Counted from the first letter of the stretch, positions 47,234 through 57,278 are shown. The stretch is DNA of 64,000 nt from Pedobacter metabolipauper (GCF_004362715.1 NZ_SNYC01000003.1:1365601-1429600), one strand, 5' to 3'. Made by a program: numbers and translations. Notes: generated by a model from the letters alone, not told the origin.

Positions 47234-48475
47234 TTACTTTTGCCCTGCCCTAATCTGGTCAATATTTTTGCTGAGCAAGATCTGTTCAGCGGATGAATTG
47301 GTCAGTTTTAATGCCGTCTCATAATGCTGCACAGCCCTATCTGCGTCAATATCAGTATATAAATTGCCCAGCAGGGAATAATAAAATGGGTTACTGGTTA
47401 GATTCAGCTTTTCAGCTTCTAGGATTGCCTCCGGCTTACCATTCGTTTTTGCGAGTGCAAAAGTTCGGTTTAAAGCGGCAATGGGCGAATATTCTAAGAT
47501 CAGCAATTGGTTATATAGCTGCAAAATACTTTCCCATTTTTCATTGGTATCAGCTTTTTGGGTATGCCAATAAGCGATGCCCGCCTCCAGGTGATATTTA
47601 GAAATAATATTCCCCGTCGCTGCTTTATTTAAAAAGTAAGTACCCTGGTCAATCAGTTCTTTGTTCCAAAGTGATTCATCCTGGTCCTGGTACAAAATGA
47701 TCTCTTCGCTTTCGTTAGATCTTGCTTCAAAGCGCGAAGCGTGAAAACACATTAAAGCGAATAAAGCGTTAACAGCAGGTTGGTTTGTGCTTTTGTTCTC
47801 AAGCAGCAAATAATTTAGCCGCATGGCTTCAGCACAGAGGTCTTTCCGCAGGATGATGTTTTGGGAGGTTGAGTAATAACCCTCAGAAAATAGCAGATAT
47901 AACGTGGTCAGCACGGTTTCCAGGCGACTGTTGATCTCAGCAGCGTTAGGCTGCTCAATTTTAATACCCTCCATTTTCAGTCTTTCTTTGGCGCGGTTAA
48001 TCCGTTTATAGATTACCTCTTTATTGGTCAAAAAGGCATCAGCAATTTCCTGGATCCCGAAACCACACAGCAGATTTAACGCAAGGGCAACCTGGGCCTC
48101 ACTGGAAATACAGGGATTACAAATGGTAAAGATCATGGCCAGCTGGCTGTCGGCTATGTTTTTAACAGACAGGTCAATTTCAATCTCTTCCGTTTTATCT
48201 GCGGTATACCTGATCTCGGCAGAAAGCTTTTGTTCAAACAGGGTGTTGCGCTTTAAGTAGTTCTTTGTTTTATTCTTGGCCACCGTATACAGCCATGCGG
48301 TAGGGTTTTCGGGCATCCCTTTTAAGCTCCATTGCTCTGTAGCAGAAAGAAAAGTATCGCTTACAATATCTTCTGCAATTTCGATGTGATCGATCCCAAA
48401 TAAATAACAGAGTACCGAAACTATTTTCCGGTACTCTCTTCTAAATAAATGCGGCAAGAGTTCTCTCTCTTCCAT
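47234..48475 (-). CDS. ECF42-type RNA polymerase sigma factor with C-terminal TPR-like extension
   Basis: 413 residues, much longer than classic ECF factors. Region 2 is at about 10-75 (EIAEDIVSDTFLSATEQW, PTAWLYTVAKNKTKNYL), region 4 near 125-170 (IQEIADAFLTNKEVIYKRINRAKERLK), then DUF6596 and a C-terminal TPR-like domain. This architecture marks the ECF42 group, which has no anti-sigma factor; the C-terminal extension is thought to control it. It follows a DGPF/YciI gene directly, the standard ECF42 partner. Confidence 0.9.
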   Translation of the reverse strand: MEERELLPHLFRREYRKIVSVLCYLFGIDHIEIAEDIVSDTFLSATEQWSLKGMPENPTAWLYTVAKNKTKNYLKRNTLFEQKLSAEIRYTADKTEEIEIDLSVKNIADSQLAMIFTICNPCISSEAQVALALNLLCGFGIQEIADAFLTNKEVIYKRINRAKERLKMEGIKIEQPNAAEINSRLETVLTTLYLLFSEGYYSTSQNIILRKDLCAEAMRLNYLLLENKSTNQPAVNALFALMCFHASRFEARSNESEEIILYQDQDESLWNKELIDQGTYFLNKAATGNIISKYHLEAGIAYWHTQKADTNEKWESILQLYNQLLILEYSPIAALNRTFALAKTNGKPEAILEAEKLNLTSNPFYYSLLGNLYTDIDADRAVQHYETALKLTNSSAEQILLSKNIDQIRAGQK

Positions 48476-48823
48476 TTAATCAATAGTAGATGCCATACGG
48501 ATCTCTACGTTTCCGCCAAGTTCAAGGATTGGACATCCATTTGCAATTTCTACGGCTTCGTCATAATCTACTGCTTTAATAAAGATCAGACCACCGATAG
48601 ACTCCTTAATTTCTGCATAAGGACCATTGGTAATGTTTTTATCCTTTCTAACCACTTTACCTTCGCCATCCCAGCGCTGCAGCGGGCGAGCTAATCTGTC
48701 CTGAGCAGCAATACCACCCAGCCAATCCTGCCATGGCTTAATAGACGCCTGTAGCTGCTCTGGAGAAGGCTGGTCTTCTTTATTGATAAAGTCTCTGCGG
48801 AATATTAATAAGAAATCGTTCAT
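48476..48823 (-). CDS. YciI/DGPF-domain protein, ECF42 partner
   Basis: 115 residues of the YCII (DGPF) family. The signature segment is GPYAEIKESIGGLIFIKAVD, the usual DGPFAE reading NGPYAE. The stop codon is directly followed by the sigma factor ATG, with no spacing, which means coupled translation. DGPF proteins sit beside ECF42 sigma factors in many genomes, usually as their target; their biochemical role is still unclear. Confidence 0.88.
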   Translation of the reverse strand: MNDFLLIFRRDFINKEDQPSPEQLQASIKPWQDWLGGIAAQDRLARPLQRWDGEGKVVRKDKNITNGPYAEIKESIGGLIFIKAVDYDEAVEIANGCPILELGGNVEIRMASTID

Positions 48824-48854
48824 ATCGTTCTAATTTAAAAATTAATCGTGTTAA

Positions 48855-49307
48855 TTATCCGAATTGGCCAACAAAATAAGTTCCCGGAGTATTTGGAAAA
48901 GCCAGGTTAAGCCGGTTCCAGGTATTGATGGTAGTTATGGCAAAGGTAAGATCAATTAGCTCCTCGTCAGAAAATTGTTTAGTAGCATCGCCGTAAACCG
49001 CATCCGGCACCTGGCAGCTGGTAACCGCTTCGGCCCAGGCCAGTGCGGCACGTTCACGTTCGGTATAATACGGGGTTTCGCGCCAGGCACTTAAACCATA
49101 TAAGCGCTGTTCAGTTTCCCCATTGGCGCGTGCATCCTTTGCATGCATATCCAGGCAGTATGCACAGCCGTTCATTTGTGATACCCTAAAGTTGACCAGT
49201 TCAAAGAGACTCTTTTCTATGGTTGATTTTTTTAGATAGCCACCAATACCATACAAAGTTTTTAATGCATTTTGTCCTTTCTCGTGGACGTTGATCCGTT
49301 GTTCCAT
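48855..49307 (-). CDS. AhpD-like carboxymuconolactone decarboxylase family protein
   Basis: 150 residues. The redox motif is CAYC in NGCAYCLDMHAKDAR, with a nearby His, as in AhpD-type alkylhydroperoxidases that reduce peroxiredoxin. It lies 31 bases upstream of the DGPF gene, same strand, so it may belong to the ECF42 transcript, perhaps as an oxidative stress function (inference). Confidence 0.88.
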   Translation of the reverse strand: MEQRINVHEKGQNALKTLYGIGGYLKKSTIEKSLFELVNFRVSQMNGCAYCLDMHAKDARANGETEQRLYGLSAWRETPYYTERERAALAWAEAVTSCQVPDAVYGDATKQFSDEELIDLTFAITTINTWNRLNLAFPNTPGTYFVGQFG

Positions 49308-49403
49308 TTTTTGAAGTTTTAATTGTTTTAAAAACTAATGACAACCGCATGTTCCGGATTGGACAAAATATAGAAACTATTTTTTCATTTCCCCTTAAAA
49401 CGC

Positions 49404-49429
49404 AAAAAGCTCCCGGTAAACCGGGAGCT
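49404..49429 (-). terminator. Terminator after pnp
   Basis: Stem AGCTCCCGG with its complement and a four-base TAAA loop, followed on the minus strand by TTTTTG. It lies 25 bases past the pnp stop codon. Confidence 0.9.
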
Positions 49430-49453
49430 CTCTTATAAATTTGCTGCTTAAAA

Positions 49454-51604
49454 TTAAGCAGGCTTGTTTTCAGTTGCAGCAGCTTCTGGTCTTGGCGGAC
49501 GAGGCAACAATGCTTTTCTTGAAAGCTTCATTTTTCCTTGTTTGTCAATATCCAAAAGTTTAACCTGGATCTTATCACCTTCTTTAAGCACGCCATCCAT
49601 AGTTTCTAAACGCTCCCATGCAATCTCAGAGATGTGCAACAGACCGTCTTTACCTGGCATGATCTCAACGAATGCACCAAATGGCATGATTGATTTCACT
49701 TTACCATCATAAGTAGCACCTATGTCTGGTTTAGCAGCGATGGCATTGATCCGGCTAACCGCAGCATCAATTGCCGCTTTATTATCAGCGAAGATCTCAA
49801 CGATACCTTTGTTACCAACTTCTTCGATAGAGATTGATGCGCCGGTTTCACGTTGCATTTCCTGGATAATTTTACCGCCGGGCCCGATTACAGCACCGAT
49901 AAATTCTTTATCAATACTTAGGGAAACGATACGCGGAGCGTGGTCTTTATAATCTTCACGAGGTGCAGAGATCGTTTTCTTCATCTCATTTAAGATGTGT
50001 AAACGAGCTTCTTTAGCCTGGATCAACGCGTTGGTTAATACTTCCCATTTCAAGCCATTGATCTTTAAGTCCATCTGACAGGCAACAATACCTTTTTCAG
50101 TACCGGTTACTTTAAAGTCCATGTCACCTAAATGATCTTCATCACCTAAGATATCTGAAAGGATTGCATATTTACCAGTTTTCTCATCCGTGATCAATCC
50201 CATTGCAATACCTGAAACAGGCGCTTTGATCTTAATACCAGCATCCATCAGTGCAAGCGTACCTGCACAAACAGTAGCCATAGATGATGAACCATTTGAT
50301 TCTAAGATATCAGAAACGATCCGGATCGTGTATGGATTTTCTTCCAAACCAGGCAATACTTTTTTCAAAGAACGCATGGCCAGGTTACCGTGACCAATTT
50401 CGCGGCGACCAGCACCTCTGTTCGGACGAACCTCACCAGTTGAGAAACCAGGGAAATTGTAGTGTAACAAGAATTTGTTATAACCATTAACAAAAGCACC
50501 ATCAATCATTTGCTCATCATCTTTAGAACCTAAAGTAACGGTAGTTAATGATTGGGTTTCACCACGTGTAAATACAGCGGAACCGTGGGCAGCAGGTAAA
50601 TAACCAACTTCACTCCAGATTGGGCGTACCGTACGTACATCACGACCGTCTAAACGAATTCCTTCGTCTAATACCAGGTTACGGATGGCATCATACTGTA
50701 CATCGTGGAAATATTTTTTAGATAAGAATCCGGTTACGTCATCAATATCTTCACCAAGGGTAGCAATGAAATCCATTAAGATTGCTCCAAATGCATCACC
50801 ACGTTCTTGTTTACCTGTATTGCTTTTAGCTATTGCATATACTTTATCATAAGTAGCGGCATAAACTTTTTCTTTTAATTCAGGATTGCTGTCTTCATGA
50901 GAGTACGTACGTTTAACGGTTTTACCAACCAGTTCAGCAAGTTCTTTCTGAGCCTGAACCTGAATAACGATTGCTTTGTGTGCAAACTCAATCGCTTCAA
51001 CCATTTCTGATTCAGAGATCTCATCCGCTTCACCTTCAACCATCACGATGTCGTTTTCAGTACCTGCAACAAGGAATTCCATGGTAGCACGCTCTAAATC
51101 ACTCACATAAGGGTTGATTACAAATTTACCATCAATCTTAGCAACACGAACTTCAGAGATTGGCCCGTTGAAAGGGATATCTGAAACCGCGATAGCCGCA
51201 GAAGCAGCTAAACCAGCCAAACAGTCTGGCATTATATTTTTATCAGAAGAGATCAGGGAGATCATTACCTGTGTATCTGAGTGATAATCTTCAGGGAACA
51301 TCGGGCGTAAAGCACGGTCAACCAAACGTGAAATTAAAACTTCATAATCTGATAACCTCGCCTCGCGACGTAAAAAACCACCTGGAATACGGCCTGCGGC
51401 AGCATATTTCTCCTGGTAATCTACAGATAAGGGTAAAAAGTCAACACCAGATTTAGCACCTACTGTAGAAACTACAGTTGCTAAAAGCATGGTATCACCC
51501 ATTCTAACCACTACGGAACCATCAGCTTGTTTCGCTAATTTACCAGTCTCGATTTCAATTGTTCTTCCATCGCCCAGATCGAACGATTTTTTTATTACAT
51601 TCAT
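49454..51604 (-). CDS. pnp: Polynucleotide phosphorylase
   Basis: 716 residues, full length. Two RNase PH domains (about 1-230 and 310-545, with [27 protein letters not shown] and [19 protein letters not shown]), a KH domain ([14 protein letters not shown]) and an S1 domain ([28 protein letters not shown], quoted in parts) are seen in order. It degrades RNA 3' to 5' using phosphate and is part of the degradosome. rpsO lies upstream, in the conserved rpsO-pnp order of many bacteria. Confidence 0.97.
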   Translation of the reverse strand: MNVIKKSFDLGDGRTIEIETGKLAKQADGSVVVRMGDTMLLATVVSTVGAKSGVDFLPLSVDYQEKYAAAGRIPGGFLRREARLSDYEVLISRLVDRALRPMFPEDYHSDTQVMISLISSDKNIMPDCLAGLAASAAIAVSDIPFNGPISEVRVAKIDGKFVINPYVSDLERATMEFLVAGTENDIVMVEGEADEISESEMVEAIEFAHKAIVIQVQAQKELAELVGKTVKRTYSHEDSNPELKEKVYAATYDKVYAIAKSNTGKQERGDAFGAILMDFIATLGEDIDDVTGFLSKKYFHDVQYDAIRNLVLDEGIRLDGRDVRTVRPIWSEVGYLPAAHGSAVFTRGETQSLTTVTLGSKDDEQMIDGAFVNGYNKFLLHYNFPGFSTGEVRPNRGAGRREIGHGNLAMRSLKKVLPGLEENPYTIRIVSDILESNGSSSMATVCAGTLALMDAGIKIKAPVSGIAMGLITDEKTGKYAILSDILGDEDHLGDMDFKVTGTEKGIVACQMDLKINGLKWEVLTNALIQAKEARLHILNEMKKTISAPREDYKDHAPRIVSLSIDKEFIGAVIGPGGKIIQEMQRETGASISIEEVGNKGIVEIFADNKAAIDAAVSRINAIAAKPDIGATYDGKVKSIMPFGAFVEIMPGKDGLLHISEIAWERLETMDGVLKEGDKIQVKLLDIDKQGKMKLSRKALLPRPPRPEAAATENKPA

Positions 51605-51712
51605 TTAATAATAGTTGTGGTGTGTTTTCCTCTTTCTACACACCGGATTTATATATATTTATTTACTTTTTTCAAACATAGATAAAATTACATTTAATTT
51701 TACCTGGGTATT

Positions 51713-51740
51713 AAAAAAGCCATTCCTAAAGAATGGCTTT
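51713..51740 (-). terminator. Terminator after rpsO
   Basis: Stem AAAGCCATTC and GAATGGCTTT, loop CTAAA, followed on the minus strand by a T run. It separates rpsO from pnp, so pnp should have its own promoter. Confidence 0.88.
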
Positions 51741-51757
51741 CGTTGATATAAATAGTA

Positions 51758-52036
51758 CTATTTAATGATATCCCTTAAGCCTAAAGCTTTAATGATAGCA
51801 CGATAGCGCTGTATATCTTTTTTAAACAGGTAAGCCAGGATACCACGGCGTTTACCTACTAATTTCTGAAGAGACAACTGGGTAGAGAAATCTTTACGAT
51901 TTTTCTTTAAGTGTTCTGTTAAGTGCGCAATACGGTATGTAAATAACGCTACCTGACCTTCTGCAGAACCCGTGTTTGTTTCTACTTCGCCGTGTTGTTT
52001 AAAGATTTCGGCTTTCTTTTCTTTACTTAAATACAT
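51758..52036 (-). CDS. rpsO: 30S ribosomal protein S15
   Basis: 92 residues. Motifs VETNTGSAEGQVALFTYRIAHLTEHLK (quoted over residues 18-44) and LQKLVGKRRGILAYL are typical of S15, which binds 16S rRNA early in 30S assembly. It sits ahead of pnp, as often found, with a terminator between. Confidence 0.97.
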   Translation of the reverse strand: MYLSKEKKAEIFKQHGEVETNTGSAEGQVALFTYRIAHLTEHLKKNRKDFSTQLSLQKLVGKRRGILAYLFKKDIQRYRAIIKALGLRDIIK

Positions 52037-52162
52037 TTCTTGAATGATACTAAAGTGTGTATAATTAATTAATTGAGTGCAAAGATAGTTTAAGTTTTAA
52101 AGATTAGCAAGAGTCCCCGCTATAATTCAATTTTGTTTAAGTTTGTAAATCAACCTACAGCA

Positions 52163-52582
52163 ATGGAAAACAATCAGTACAGCATCTTCGAGTCTGAATT
52201 AAAGGTAAGACCAGACGATATAGACATGTTTAACCACGTCCATAATAGTAAATATTTTGACTATGTGCTTGCTGCCCGTTACGACCAGATGGCTGAATTT
52301 TATAAAATGCCGATGGAATCTTTTTTAAGCAGCGGCTATGGCTGGGTGGTACGCACCGCTCTGGTCGATTTTAAACGCCCCCTTATTCTGGGTGATGTGA
52401 TCGGCGTCCGTACCGGGATCCTGACCATCAATGAAAAGGGCTGCAGGGTCCAGTTCGAGATCATCAACAAGCGGACCGGCAAAGTTGCATCAGACGGATG
52501 GTTTGATTACGTCATGATCGACACCAACACTGGAAAGGGCTGTAGGGTAAATGAAGACATGATCAAAGCCTATAGTATATAA
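52163..52582 (+). CDS. Acyl-CoA thioesterase (4HBT hot-dog fold)
   Basis: 139 residues from MENNQYSIFE; the frame upstream to 52133 adds ten residues outside the fold. The active-site region is VRPDDIDMFNHVHNSKYFDYVLAARYDQ, with the Asp and HVHN pattern of YbgC/FadM-like thioesterases. It splits acyl-CoA esters; chain length not known. It ends two bases ahead of the MATE gene start, so they are co-transcribed. Confidence 0.88.
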   Translation: MENNQYSIFESELKVRPDDIDMFNHVHNSKYFDYVLAARYDQMAEFYKMPMESFLSSGYGWVVRTALVDFKRPLILGDVIGVRTGILTINEKGCRVQFEIINKRTGKVASDGWFDYVMIDTNTGKGCRVNEDMIKAYSI

Positions 52583-52584
52583 GT

Positions 52585-54012
52585 ATGTCAGTACAGCAAA
52601 CGGCTTCATCAGGTAAGCTATCTAAAATATTCTTAGTGATCAAACAATCCCTTAACGGCGAAGAACTCGATTTTACGCAGGGGAGCATTCGTAAAGCAGT
52701 CATTTTACTGGCCATCCCAATGATGCTGGAAATGGCTATGGAATCTGTATTTGCATTGGTAGACCTCTATTTTGTTGGCCATCTCCACAACAGCAGTCAC
52801 GCCATACAAACCGTGGGCTTAACCGAATCCGTATTGACCATCATTTACTCACTGGCCGTTGGGATGAGCATGGCTGCAACCGCAGTAGTGGCCAGACGCA
52901 TTGGTGAAAAAGATCCGGCAGCAGCAGCAAAGGCCGGAATGCAGGCCATTATAATAGCCGTTAGTTTTAGCCTGTTACTTAGCGCTATTGGTTTTATATA
53001 TAGCCCTGAAATCCTGTTGCTGATGGGTGCAACATCAGAAACTGCCGCACAGGGAACCACATTTATGCGGCTCATGATGGGCAGCAGCACCGTCATCGTC
53101 CTGCTTTTTCTCATTAACGGGATCTTTAGAGGAGCGGGTAACGCTGCCATAGCGATGAAAAGCCTTTTTATTGCCAACATCGCCAACATCATCCTCTGCC
53201 CTATCCTGATTAACGGACTGGGCCCGATACCTGCATTCGGACTAACCGGTGCCGCGCTGGCTACCTGCATCGGCAGAACATTGGGTGTGGGCTACCAGGT
53301 ATATCATTTAGCGAATGGGAAAAGCACCTTAAAGATCCACCTGTCTTATTTCAAACCGCATTGGGAACAGATCAGAGCGTTACTGAAGATCGCAACCCCG
53401 GGTATCTTTCAATTTATTATTGCCTCCTGCAGCTGGATCTTCCTGGCGCAGCTGGTTGCAACCACGGGCGGTGATCATGGATCTGCAGGTTACCAGACCG
53501 CCTTGCGATTGATGATGTTCTTTATGCTCCCGGCCTGGGGAATGAGTAATGCAGCAGCAACGCTGGTTGGACAGAACCTGGGGGCCAAACACCTGGAAAG
53601 AGCAGAGCAGTCGGTGCTAAAGACTGCAAAATATGTAATCATATATATGATGGTGGTTATGGTGTTAACCTTTGGCCTTTCGCAGTACTTCATTGCATTT
53701 TTCACCAATGATGCACAGATCCAGGAGGTTGCAAGAACAGCACTCCACACCATGAGCATAGGTTATATTTTTTATGGCATCGGTATGGTGCTGATCAGTA
53801 CGTTTAACGGAGCTGGTGACACCTGGACACCTACATGGGTTAACTTATTTGGGTTCTGGTTATTCCAGATCCCTTTGGCTTATGTGCTGGCCAGGTATTT
53901 TGAACTCGGACCAATGGGCGTATTCATTGCCATTCCTGTCGCAGAATTTGGCATTGCCACTGCGGGCTTTATTTTATTTAAGAAGGGCAAGTGGAAAACC
54001 ATTAAGGTTTAA
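52585..54012 (+). CDS. MATE family efflux transporter
   Basis: 475 residues with about 12 membrane helices in two halves. Motifs MLEMAMESVFALVDLYFVGHL, AVGMSMAATAVVARRIGE and, in the second half, AGYQTALRLMMFF are MATE-like. It exports drugs, toxins or dyes with a Na+ or H+ gradient; substrate unknown. It overlaps the convergent DUF983 gene by 11 bases at the 3' end. Confidence 0.93.
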   Translation: MSVQQTASSGKLSKIFLVIKQSLNGEELDFTQGSIRKAVILLAIPMMLEMAMESVFALVDLYFVGHLHNSSHAIQTVGLTESVLTIIYSLAVGMSMAATAVVARRIGEKDPAAAAKAGMQAIIIAVSFSLLLSAIGFIYSPEILLLMGATSETAAQGTTFMRLMMGSSTVIVLLFLINGIFRGAGNAAIAMKSLFIANIANIILCPILINGLGPIPAFGLTGAALATCIGRTLGVGYQVYHLANGKSTLKIHLSYFKPHWEQIRALLKIATPGIFQFIIASCSWIFLAQLVATTGGDHGSAGYQTALRLMMFFMLPAWGMSNAAATLVGQNLGAKHLERAEQSVLKTAKYVIIYMMVVMVLTFGLSQYFIAFFTNDAQIQEVARTALHTMSIGYIFYGIGMVLISTFNGAGDTWTPTWVNLFGFWLFQIPLAYVLARYFELGPMGVFIAIPVAEFGIATAGFILFKKGKWKTIKV

Positions 54013-54412
54013 TTTTAGGATCCTGCGTTATGCCGGGAACATATCCAAGGCCGGGTGTTAGCCAGTGCAGCAGAAAAACCCTGGAATACCGGTAATTAAG
54101 CGGTGCAAATAAAAACACCCCCACCACAATGATGGCAATGTATGCCCACAGGTTCTCATAAGTAAGGGCAACACCAAGCACATAGGCCGCAACGCTGATA
54201 CTGATCATCTCGGCAACGTTCATCGCATAGCTGATAAACATAGAGACGTAGAAAAATCCGGGTTCCCGTTCAAAGCGAAGGTTGCAATACGAACAATATT
54301 CATTGGTAACCTGGCCTTTAAAAGAATAGATCCTGCCAGAAAATATGGGGCCTTTACGGCATCGCGGACATTTACATTCCGCTATTGCTCTTAGTTTAGA
54401 TATGGGTGTCAT
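54002..54412 (-). CDS. DUF983 family membrane protein
   Basis: 136 residues. It begins with two Cys pairs likely to bind zinc (CKCPRCRKG and EYCSYCNLRFE) followed by two or three membrane helices (YAMNVAEMISISVAAYVLG, LWAYIAIIVVGVFLFAP). Function unknown. It starts within reach of the Crp/Fnr gene but is 80 bases downstream of it. Confidence 0.88.
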   Translation of the reverse strand: MTPISKLRAIAECKCPRCRKGPIFSGRIYSFKGQVTNEYCSYCNLRFEREPGFFYVSMFISYAMNVAEMISISVAAYVLGVALTYENLWAYIAIIVVGVFLFAPLNYRYSRVFLLHWLTPGLGYVPGITQDPKIKP

Positions 54413-54492
54413 TTGATGTCGTCTTTATATGAAACAATCTGCAGACAAAGATACACAGCCGTTCAGCGGCAATTTATGATGCAGATCATACT

Positions 54493-55080
54493 TTATAACT
54501 TAACAACTTTCCCTTTCATTAGTTTAATTTCTTGTTGACTGGCTAGTTTCTTAACGATCCTGATTACCGTTTCAACCCTCAATCCGCTCATATCTGCCAG
54601 TTGCTGCCGGGTAATCTTCAGCTCTTCGCCCTGCGCTGCATCCTTAAACAAATAACTGATCAGCGTCCTAATCCGGTGTTCGGCCTGTTCATTGGCCAGT
54701 TCTTCAAGCATCATTGACTTATAGAACAGGCGGTTGCTCAGTGTCTGGATCAGCTTCATGCTAAAGCCTTTAAGATCTTCAATCAATTTAAGGAACTCTT
54801 CTTTTCTAACGGGAATTATTTCAGTATCCTGCGTAGCGATGGTATAGGCCAGGTAAGGTTTATTGAGCAGCAGGGCCGGCTCACCAAAATACTCGCTGGC
54901 TTTAAAGATGCCCTGAATAAATTCTTTACCATCGTCATTAACCGTCACCATTTTAACCCGTCCGCTTTTTATAAAATAAACGGCCTTAGGGTGCATATCC
55001 GGCTCATAGATCACTTCACCCTTTTTATAGGAGGTCACTTTAAAATTATTTTCCAGCAGGTACTTAACGGTCATCTTCAC
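54493..55080 (-). CDS. Crp/Fnr family transcription regulator
   Basis: 195 residues. N-terminal cyclic-nucleotide-binding beta-roll (about 10-115; SGRVKMVTVNDDGKEFI, ASEYFGEPALL) and C-terminal winged helix (ITRQQLADMSGLRVETVIRIVKKL). No N-terminal Cys cluster, so not an oxygen-sensing Fnr. It is divergent from the outer-membrane protein gene, 116 bases from ATG to ATG, and may control it (inference). Confidence 0.88.
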   Translation of the reverse strand: MKMTVKYLLENNFKVTSYKKGEVIYEPDMHPKAVYFIKSGRVKMVTVNDDGKEFIQGIFKASEYFGEPALLLNKPYLAYTIATQDTEIIPVRKEEFLKLIEDLKGFSMKLIQTLSNRLFYKSMMLEELANEQAEHRIRTLISYLFKDAAQGEELKITRQQLADMSGLRVETVIRIVKKLASQQEIKLMKGKVVKL

Positions 55081-55135
55081 AATTTGGCAAAATATAAGTT
55101 AAATAAAGGATAAAAAAAATACCGGATTTCCGGTA

Positions 55136-55165
55136 TTGTAGGGAGAGTAGCTTTATGTAACTTTG
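55136..55165 (+). promoter_or_regulatory. Consensus Bacteroidota promoter for the outer-membrane protein gene
   Basis: TTG (55136-55138), a 19-base spacer and TAACTTTG (55158-55165), an exact match to TTG-N19-TAnnTTTG. It lies 31 bases before the ATG at 55197 and shows that the longer frame from the GTG at 55167 is unlikely. Confidence 0.8.
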
Positions 55166-55196
55166 AGTGAAACAAACAACTGCTAAAAGAACAACT

Positions 55197-55961
55197 ATGA
55201 AACAAAACTTTACTAATAATTTCCTTTTACTGGCTATCCTGATGGTAGTTTTTTCTGTAAATGCATTAAAGGCGCAGGAAAAATCTACTTCATCATTTGA
55301 CACGGATAAAAAGAACCTGATTAAAATGAATGTTGCTGCGCTGGTATTGAATAACTTTTCCTTTCAGATAGAACGGGCAGTTGGCAAAAAAATATCCGTA
55401 GCACTTGGCGTTCGGTTTGCACCGGAGAAAGGGTTGCCATTAAAGTCACAGCTGGAAGATGCGATTGACAATGATGATACCTGGCAAAGCATCAAAGATT
55501 TCAACATCGCAAATTTTGCCATCACTCCAGAGGTCAGGTTCTATTTGGGTGAGCGCGTATTCAAGGGCTTTTACATTGCACCATTCGCCAGGTATTCAAC
55601 CTATGACATTGCAGGACCGTTTAAATTCGACACCCCGGTATCTTCAGAAATTATTCCGTTGGACGGAGATATAAAAGCATTAACCGGAGGTCTGCTTTTT
55701 GGCGCACAATATAACCTTGGTAAAAGTTTTTCATTAGACCTGTTCTTAGGTGGCAGTTATGGTACACCATCCGGGTCAATGTCTGGAAGACGGACTTTAA
55801 ATACCCAGGAACAGCAATATTTAAGAGAATCACTAGAAGATCTGGAGGAACTTCCGCTAATCACCACCACCTATACGGTTGATGGCGATGGCGCAAAAGT
55901 AGACTTTGGCGGAAAATTCGTTACCGTAAGGGGCGGAATCTGTCTGGGTTTTAGATTTTAA
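55197..55961 (+). CDS. Outer-membrane beta-barrel protein
   Basis: 254 residues from MKQNFTNNF, chosen because the longer frame begins within two bases of the -7 box. A signal peptide (…LLLAILMVVFSVNALKAQ) leads to a small barrel with strands such as FSFQIERAVGKKISVALGVRF (split), TPEVRFYLG and a terminal Phe (ICLGFRF). It looks like DUF3575/OmpW-sized proteins. Function unknown. The Crp/Fnr gene is divergent and near. Confidence 0.82.
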   Translation: MKQNFTNNFLLLAILMVVFSVNALKAQEKSTSSFDTDKKNLIKMNVAALVLNNFSFQIERAVGKKISVALGVRFAPEKGLPLKSQLEDAIDNDDTWQSIKDFNIANFAITPEVRFYLGERVFKGFYIAPFARYSTYDIAGPFKFDTPVSSEIIPLDGDIKALTGGLLFGAQYNLGKSFSLDLFLGGSYGTPSGSMSGRRTLNTQEQQYLRESLEDLEELPLITTTYTVDGDGAKVDFGGKFVTVRGGICLGFRF

Positions 55962-55972
55962 CCTATATTAAC

Positions 55973-56011
55973 CAGGCGGTTGTTTACGGAACAGCTCCGT
56001 AACAACCGCCT
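55973..56011. terminator. Strong hairpin between convergent outer-membrane protein and ddl genes
   Basis: Arms AGGCGGTTGTTTACGGA and TCCGTAACAACCGCCT, 16 paired bases with one bulged T and a five-base loop. There is no T run on either side, so it may act as a transcription end or an mRNA 3' stabiliser. Confidence 0.6.
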
Positions 56012-56016
56012 CTCAT

Positions 56017-57003
56017 TTACCCGATGGTCTCTCTAACCAGCTTCGTATAAAAATCATTTAGCTTCATACCCATTGCAGCAACCTGCTGAGGGATAAAACT
56101 GGTAGCCGTTTGGCCGGGAATGGTATTGATCTCTATGAAATAGAAATCTGCCTCATCACCAGAAAGAATAAAATCAATCCGTACCACCCCTTTACAGTTT
56201 AATTTCATATAAACAGCTTCCGCAATTTTCGCTACGCGGTCGCGGGTTTCAGGCCGTAGTTTAGCCGGTGTAGTTTCAGTAGCTACCCCAGGAGTATATT
56301 TAGCTTCAAAATCAAAGAACTCCTTGGCGGTTTCCACTTCTGTAGCCGGAAGCACAGTGATCTTTCCATCCAGCTTCACCACACCAACGGTAAATTCCCT
56401 TCCGGATATAAATTCTTCAATTAAAATCTGGCTATCCTCATTAAATGCCTTATCAATGGCGGCCTGCAAATCATCGGCATGGTTAACCTTGCTCATTCCG
56501 ATGCTGCTGCCACCGTTATTGGGCTTCACAAAATAAGGAAGCTTCAGGTCTCTTTTCAATTGCGCAATATCGTATGGGGAACTTTTAAAGATCTGTGCAG
56601 ACCTGGCCACATTCAGCTGGTCAATATCCTGAACAATAGCCTTGGTATAACCCTTATTCATGGTAATGGCCGAGGTCATTGCATCGCAGGTGGTATATGG
56701 CAGACCAAGCATATCAAAATAACCCTGTAGCTTCCCATCTTCACCCGGAGAACCATGGATTGCAATGAAAACACCGTCAAACTTGATCTTCCTGCCCTGA
56801 ATGGTCAATGAGAAATCATTGCGGTCTACCTCAATCTTTACCGAATCTGCAGGCTCATAGAACCAGCCCTGCTGGGTAAGCATGATCTTGTAAACCTCAA
56901 ATTTATCTGCATCTAAATTCTGACCTATAGTTGCTGCACTTTTAACCGACACTACCCACTCACCGGTAGTACCTCCCGTTAACAAGGCTATTATTTTTTT
57001 CAT
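56017..57003 (-). CDS. ddl: D-alanine--D-alanine ligase
   Basis: 328 residues from MKKIIALLTG; the frame upstream to 57042 adds 13 residues before this usual start. ATP-grasp signature segments: FIAIHGSPGEDGKLQGYFDMLGLPYT in two parts, PNNGGSSIGMSKV, EEFISGREFTVGV, RIDFILSG and EINTIPGQTATS. It makes the D-Ala-D-Ala dipeptide for peptidoglycan. It is a single gene on this strand. Confidence 0.95.
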   Translation of the reverse strand: MKKIIALLTGGTTGEWVVSVKSAATIGQNLDADKFEVYKIMLTQQGWFYEPADSVKIEVDRNDFSLTIQGRKIKFDGVFIAIHGSPGEDGKLQGYFDMLGLPYTTCDAMTSAITMNKGYTKAIVQDIDQLNVARSAQIFKSSPYDIAQLKRDLKLPYFVKPNNGGSSIGMSKVNHADDLQAAIDKAFNEDSQILIEEFISGREFTVGVVKLDGKITVLPATEVETAKEFFDFEAKYTPGVATETTPAKLRPETRDRVAKIAEAVYMKLNCKGVVRIDFILSGDEADFYFIEINTIPGQTATSFIPQQVAAMGMKLNDFYTKLVRETIG

Positions 57004-57241
57004 CTGTTTATAATTTGTTTCTATCTGTGATGAAGCTATCAAGATCTTAATCTCCCCATAGTGACTTTAAAAGATCATGATGGTTCACACAATATTTGAC
57101 TCATTAATCCGAATTTATTCCGGCATTCAAACTTATATAAAACTGTGAAGCATTTCAGAACAATTTAAAAAAAATCATTTGATCCGCAACCATTCAATTT
57201 GGAAGATGTTATTTTAATTCCAATAAAATATTTTTTTAATC

Positions 57242-57249
57242 TAAATTTG
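57242..57249 (+). promoter_or_regulatory. Candidate -7 element for the PASTA gene
   Basis: TAAATTTG matches TAnnTTTG and lies 29 bases before the ATG at 57279, in a very AT-rich 236-base divergent gap where I see no other feature. The -33 TTG is not clear. Confidence 0.5.
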
Positions 57250-57278
57250 GGCGATATACCCTCAGAAAAGAAAAAGCA

